Assembly: GCA_019636215.1 (NCBI GenBank)
Contig: JAHBXZ010000004.1
Span: 62,001-126,000 of the forward strand
Reading direction: 5' to 3'
Origin: Planctomycetota bacterium
GTDB taxonomy: Bacteria; Planctomycetota; UBA8742; UBA2392
Length of the DNA stretch: 64,000 nt
Positions 58,350 to 64,000 of the stretch are shown here, in pieces. The notes under the pieces were generated by a model. It worked only from the letters and a program-made list of their open reading frames with translations. It was not told the origin of the DNA and did not search any database. How positions within the stretch are numbered: position 1 is the first letter of the stretch; every line of letters starts with the position of its first letter. Both the position numbers and the translations under genes were made by a program.

Positions 58350-59732
58350 ATGCAACCCCTGCTGATCTTGAACGTTGTCGGCCTGACGCCCGCGCTGCTG
58401 CCGTTTGCGCCGCGGCTGTCGCAGCTGGCGGCCCGGCCCATGACGGGCGTGTTTCCGGCCGTGACCATGACAGCCCAGGCCAGCATGCTGACTGGTGCCT
58501 TGCCCCGCGAACACGGTGTGGTCGGCAACAGCTGGTACTGGCGCGAATTGGGCGAGGTGCGCAACTGGCTGCAGGCCAACGCCCTGCTGAAGCCCGAGCC
58601 ACTGTACCGTACTGCCGCGCGGCTGGCGCGCGAACAGGGCAAGTCCTTCCGGTGTGCCAAGCTGTTCTGGTGGTTCAACCAGGGCAGTGGCTGCGACATA
58701 TCCGCCACGCCCAAGCCGCATTACGGCAGCGACGGCAGCAAGGAGTTCGACATCCTGACGGAGCCGCCGGAACTGGCGGCTGAGCTCAGAAGCCAGCTTG
58801 GCCCGTTTCCGTTTGCCGCGTTCTGGGGCCCGCGCGCCGGCCTGCCCAGCAGCACCTGGATCGCCGCGGCCACAGCCGGCGTGATGCGCAAGCACAAGCC
58901 CGACCTGACACTGTGTTATCTGCCGCACCTGGATTACGACCTGCAACGCAAAGGCGATGCCGCGGACCTGCCGCGGCTGGTCGCCGAGGCCGACACCTGC
59001 GCCGCGCGGGTCATGGATGCCGCCAAAGCCATCGGTGCGGCGGTGCTTGTGGTCAGTGAGTACGGCATCGCGCCGGTGTCCGTGCCCGTGTACCTCAATC
59101 GCGTGTTGCGCCAGGCGGGCTTTCTGCGGGCGCGCGGCGGGCCCTATGGCGAAATGCTTGACCCGACCACCAGCCGTGCGTTTGCCGTGTGCGACCACCA
59201 GGCCGCACACGTCTACCTGCGCGATGCCGCTGACCTTGACCCGGTGCGAAAGCTGCTGGCCGACACGCCGGGCGTGGACCGTGTTATGGATCGTGCCCAG
59301 CAGGCCGAACTTGGCATTGACCACCCCAACAGCGGCGAACTGGTGGTCACGGCCGGTGCCGGGGCGTGGTTTGCCTACCCGTACTGGTTGGATGATGCCA
59401 ATGCTCCCGACTTTGCCCGCAGTGTCGACATCCACCGCAAGCCCGGCTACGACCCCTGCGAGCTGTTCATGGCCGGGGGCAACCTTGGCGCGGGGCTGAC
59501 CTTGCTGCGCAAGAAGCTGGGGTTGCGCTATCGCTTTCGCACCTGCCCGCTGGACGCATCGCTGGTGCGGGGCAGCCATGGCGCCATGCCGGCTGACCCG
59601 GCGCAGGGGCCCCTGATGGCCTGCAGCGAAGCGGGCATGCTGCCCCAGGCGCCGACCATGCTCGACGTCAAGCCACTGGCCCTTCAACTGCTGGGACTGT
59701 CACCCCTTGGGACGCCCGCCCCGTCGCGATAG
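58350..59732 (+). CDS. alkaline-phosphatase-superfamily protein (nucleotide pyrophosphatase/phosphodiesterase-like)
   Basis: A 460-residue cytoplasmic protein. 'FPAVTMTAQASMLTGALPRE' followed by 'HGVVGN' contains the candidate nucleophile Thr (39 or 41), and 'LCYLPHLDYDLQRKG', 'VVSEYGIAPV' and 'DPTTSRAFAVCDHQAAHVYL' fit the NPP/AP metal-site regions. The first strand reads 'LLILNVVGLTP', without the usual Asp just before the Gly, so one metal ligand may be missing or replaced. The substrate is unknown. The next gene starts nine bases after the stop, so the two are probably one operon with the barrel protein. Confidence 0.75.
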   Translation: MQPLLILNVVGLTPALLPFAPRLSQLAARPMTGVFPAVTMTAQASMLTGALPREHGVVGNSWYWRELGEVRNWLQANALLKPEPLYRTAARLAREQGKSFRCAKLFWWFNQGSGCDISATPKPHYGSDGSKEFDILTEPPELAAELRSQLGPFPFAAFWGPRAGLPSSTWIAAATAGVMRKHKPDLTLCYLPHLDYDLQRKGDAADLPRLVAEADTCAARVMDAAKAIGAAVLVVSEYGIAPVSVPVYLNRVLRQAGFLRARGGPYGEMLDPTTSRAFAVCDHQAAHVYLRDAADLDPVRKLLADTPGVDRVMDRAQQAELGIDHPNSGELVVTAGAGAWFAYPYWLDDANAPDFARSVDIHRKPGYDPCELFMAGGNLGAGLTLLRKKLGLRYRFRTCPLDASLVRGSHGAMPADPAQGPLMACSEAGMLPQAPTMLDVKPLALQLLGLSPLGTPAPSR

Positions 59733-59741
59733 ACTGCGGTC

Positions 59742-60158
59742 ATGCCCATGGTGAGGTTTACGCTGGCCCGGATCGTGCTGACCGACGTCGAACAGGCCCA
59801 GCGCATTATCCTGAAAGAAGTCGGCGGCCAACGGCACTTCACCATCGAGATCGGCGAGGCCGAGGCGGTGTCAATCTACCGCCGCGCGACCAAACGCTTT
59901 CCGCCGCGGCCCCTGACGCACGACCTGCTGGACAACGTGATTGCGGGCATGGGCGGCACGGTCAAGGCCGTCGAGATCTGCGACCTGCGTGATTCTACCT
60001 ATTTTGCCAACCTGGTGATCCAGGCGGCCGACGGCGAAGTGCGTATTGACGCGCGGCCCAGTGACGCGATTGCGATTCTGGTGGGCGCGGGGGTGGACCT
60101 GTTTGTGGACGAGGAGCGTGTGCTGCAGCCCCTGGCCGGTGAGGAGCCTGAAAAATGA
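59742..60158 (+). CDS. bifunctional nuclease family protein (DUF151)
   Basis: A 138-residue protein with 'RHFTIEIGEAEAVSIYRRAT', 'PRPLTHDLLDNVIAGMGGTV' and 'IDARPSDAIAILVGAGVDLF', the full BFN/DUF151 signature. Family members have been described as DNase/RNase; the physiological role is unclear. It is cytoplasmic. Its stop overlaps the start of the outer-membrane-barrel gene (ATGA), so they are translationally coupled. Confidence 0.9.
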   Translation: MPMVRFTLARIVLTDVEQAQRIILKEVGGQRHFTIEIGEAEAVSIYRRATKRFPPRPLTHDLLDNVIAGMGGTVKAVEICDLRDSTYFANLVIQAADGEVRIDARPSDAIAILVGAGVDLFVDEERVLQPLAGEEPEK

Positions 60159-61792
60159 AAGCCTGGATAGCCCTGAGCGCTCTGCTGTGTGCCGCCGTGT
60201 TCTGCAGCACGCTTTCGGCCGAGGAGTGGCTGGATTTCTCGTCGCGCGACCAGGCACGCGGAGGCGCCGGCGTGTCGCTGGGGCGCAACGGCACCGGGGC
60301 CTACTACAACCCGGCCAACACCGCGCGCCGGCCGTGGGAAAGCGACGGCCTGTTTCACATTGAGTTTGATATCCCGGTGGCGTTCTCGGCTTCCATCCAT
60401 GGCGAGAGCTTTCGGTTCATCTTTGACACCGTGCAGCTTGCCAACGACCTGTTTGACAGGTTCGGCGAGGGCGCCTTCGATGCGTCCAACAACGCCGTGT
60501 CGTTTCAGGACTTCCAGTTCGCGATCAAGGTGTTTGACGCGCTGGACCGGCTCAATGGCCTCAATGGCGAGGGCCTTTACACCGGCACCAGTGCCGGGCT
60601 TGGTGTGCGGTTTTCGGGGCTGCTGCTGCCGCGCGACGGGTTTGGCATCTATGTGGCGGGCTTCGGCATCGGCGCGTTTTCGCCGGTCGTTGACCTGGAG
60701 AGCCTGCGCGGCTACCGCCTTACCGATGAGTCCGGCGCCGGGTTTGAACAACTGGTAAGCATCGCCATTGCCAACAGTGGCCAGCCCGGCCCCGCGCCCA
60801 GCACACCGGGCGGCCAGAACTTCAGCGCGCAGCTGCAGGCAGGGGGGTACAGCGCGGAATCGGCCGATGCACTGGCAGCCCAGGCCGAGGAAGCCGGCAT
60901 CAACTTCGGCGGCGCGGGCGCGGGCATACTGCTGGATTTTCTGCTCAACACTCTCAACGGCACCGGCACCAGCCTGGAAAGCGGCGCCAACCCGCTGGAG
61001 GGCAACAACTCGGGCTTCCTGATCCGCGGCCTGAGCTGGTACGAGATCGGCTTCACCTACAGCTTCGGGCTGCCGATCATGGGTGCCAAGGACTGGCTTA
61101 CGGTGGGTGCCACCGTCAAGTTCATGCAGGCCTACGTGTTCAGCCAGCTTCTGCGCGTGCAGGACATGACCAAAGACGGCGTGGATGACACCGTCAGCCG
61201 CCTGCGCGACGATGTGCGCCAGGCCTACGGCTTCAATGGCGACGTGGCGCGCTTCAATGTGGGGCTGGACCTTGGCGTGATCCTGACGCCGCAGGTGCCG
61301 GGGCTCGACACGCTGGCCGTTGGCTTGACGGCCCGCAACATCAACGGCCCCGAGTTCCGCTGGCAGGGCGGATATTACGCGTCGCCCAAGCTGGTGCGGT
61401 TTGACCCGCAGTTCAGGCTGGGTGTCAGCTATGTGCTGTTTCACGGCCTGGGCCTGCCGCTGAGTTTTGCCGTAGAGGCCGACCTGAACAAGGTGGGCAG
61501 CGACGTTCTGCCGAACTACCACACCCAGTTCATCCGTGCCGCCGTTGCCTTTGAGCCAAGCTTCGGGCTGTTTGGCTTCGGGCTGCGGCTGGGCTTGCTG
61601 CAGAACATTGCCGACGCAGACCAGGCCACGACGTTGACGGCGGGATTAGGGTTCCAGATCGCGTTCTTCCGGCTGGACTTCGGCGGGCTGATGGCAGTGA
61701 ACACCAACAACTTCGGCTCCAGCTTTGACTTCGACCCGCTGCCCCAGCGCTTTGGCGGCAGTGTGCAGATCGGCATAGACCTGAAATTCTAG
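60155..61792 (+). CDS. outer-membrane beta-barrel protein (TraF_2/FadL-like)
   Basis: A 545-residue protein with a signal peptide at 1-22 ('WIALSALLCAAVFCSTLSAE'). 'SSRDQARGGAGVSLGRNGTG' followed by 'AYYNPAN' is the start typical of TraF_2/FadL-type barrels, and alternating hydrophobic strands run to the C-terminus, which ends in an aromatic residue (DLKF), a common barrel-assembly signal. It supports a diderm envelope. The 'conjugal transfer TraF' label for this family does not imply conjugation here; no transfer genes are present. Confidence 0.8.
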   Translation: MKAWIALSALLCAAVFCSTLSAEEWLDFSSRDQARGGAGVSLGRNGTGAYYNPANTARRPWESDGLFHIEFDIPVAFSASIHGESFRFIFDTVQLANDLFDRFGEGAFDASNNAVSFQDFQFAIKVFDALDRLNGLNGEGLYTGTSAGLGVRFSGLLLPRDGFGIYVAGFGIGAFSPVVDLESLRGYRLTDESGAGFEQLVSIAIANSGQPGPAPSTPGGQNFSAQLQAGGYSAESADALAAQAEEAGINFGGAGAGILLDFLLNTLNGTGTSLESGANPLEGNNSGFLIRGLSWYEIGFTYSFGLPIMGAKDWLTVGATVKFMQAYVFSQLLRVQDMTKDGVDDTVSRLRDDVRQAYGFNGDVARFNVGLDLGVILTPQVPGLDTLAVGLTARNINGPEFRWQGGYYASPKLVRFDPQFRLGVSYVLFHGLGLPLSFAVEADLNKVGSDVLPNYHTQFIRAAVAFEPSFGLFGFGLRLGLLQNIADADQATTLTAGLGFQIAFFRLDFGGLMAVNTNNFGSSFDFDPLPQRFGGSVQIGIDLKF

Positions 61793-61795
61793 CGA

Positions 61796-61819
61796 GGCAC
61801 AGGCACACCGACCTGTGCC
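61796..61819. terminator. hairpin between convergent barrel and gyrB genes
   Basis: GGCACAGG and CCTGTGCC, an 8-bp stem around an 8-base loop, lie in the 40-base gap between the barrel gene and gyrB. No T tract follows on either side. Confidence 0.45.
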
Positions 61820-61832
61820 GCTGCGGGTCGGG

Positions 61833-64000
<2,168 letters not shown>

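Noticed and set aside
57675..59687. A 670-codon minus-strand frame.
   Set aside because: It covers parts of two real genes on different strands and has no recognisable motif.
60155..61792. Evidence of a conjugation system from the TraF-like protein.
   Set aside because: The TraF_2 label covers generic outer-membrane barrels, and no relaxase, pilus or coupling-protein gene is present.

Overview
The window is a GC-rich bacterial chromosome segment with dense coding and short intergenic gaps. Many genes start with GTG or TTG. Lipoprotein signal peptides, a FadL/TraF-like outer-membrane barrel and a complete molybdate ABC importer point to a diderm envelope. The gene style suggests a member of the Planctomycetota or a neighbouring phylum: large cyclase/ATPase/TPR and sigma-54-type regulators, giant membrane TPR proteins, secreted HEAT and Ig-like proteins, and short intergenic repeats of the AGGAGCCC-AAGCGTAAGCGA type. 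This placement is an inference from gene style and repeats; no rRNA gene is present and I could not search a database. I recognised no tRNA, rRNA, CRISPR array, transposase, phage gene or riboswitch.

Layout. 1-6.1 kb: the 5' part of a CHASE2 sensor that runs off the left edge (-), a YhaM-type HD/OB exoribonuclease (+), and two secreted lipoproteins (-). 6.3-11.1 kb: a 1578-residue regulator ending in a sigma-54-type AAA+ domain. 11.2-15.8 kb (-): panB, a TPR/zinc-ribbon protein, a proline-rich protein and a PAS-linked class III cyclase. 16-18.4 kb (+): infC, a small two-gene insert, then rpmI and rplT. 18.5-21.1 kb: two AT-richer secreted or anchored proteins lying between two copies of the rplT terminator. 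21.2-26.2 kb: a small anchored coiled-coil protein and a giant TMTC-like membrane/TPR protein. 26.5-29.3 kb: an HU gene with a clear promoter and a GGDEF diguanylate cyclase. 29.3-33 kb: an SDR dehydrogenase between a decayed copy of the xseB 3' end and intact xseB-folC, then a class I glutamine-amidotransferase-like hydrolase. 34-39.7 kb: an NTF2-like protein, a zinc-ribbon/cyclase/AAA/TPR regulator and a short MgtE-like transporter. 39.7-44.6 kb: lipoproteins, a 1-Cys peroxiredoxin, rplU-rpmA and lysS. 44.7-49.8 kb: a KAP-type NTPase, a secreted HEAT-repeat protein, folK and rnpA. 49.8-53.4 kb: modABC (-) back-to-back with a Nif3-like gene. 54.7-57.4 kb: threonine synthase, an RbfA-like protein and an HPr carrier among small genes. 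57.5-64 kb: a lipoprotein, an alkaline-phosphatase-superfamily protein, a bifunctional-nuclease-family protein, a TraF/FadL-like barrel and the 3' part of gyrB at the right edge (-).

How it fits together. Housekeeping translation genes (infC, rpmI, rplT, rplU, rpmA, lysS, rnpA), folate/pantothenate genes (folC, folK, panB) and DNA-topology genes (HU, gyrB) are interleaved with signalling genes. Two definite class III cyclases, a CHASE2 sensor whose output lies outside the window, and a GGDEF protein occur within 38 kb. The most notable structural signals are two places where accessory genes lie between duplicated 3'-end sequences (SDR between xseB copies; the AT-richer pair between rplT terminator copies), a repeat family placed at convergent gene ends, and the large regulator, whose N-terminal kinase-like and NTPase-like modules look degenerate while its GAFTGA loop is kept.
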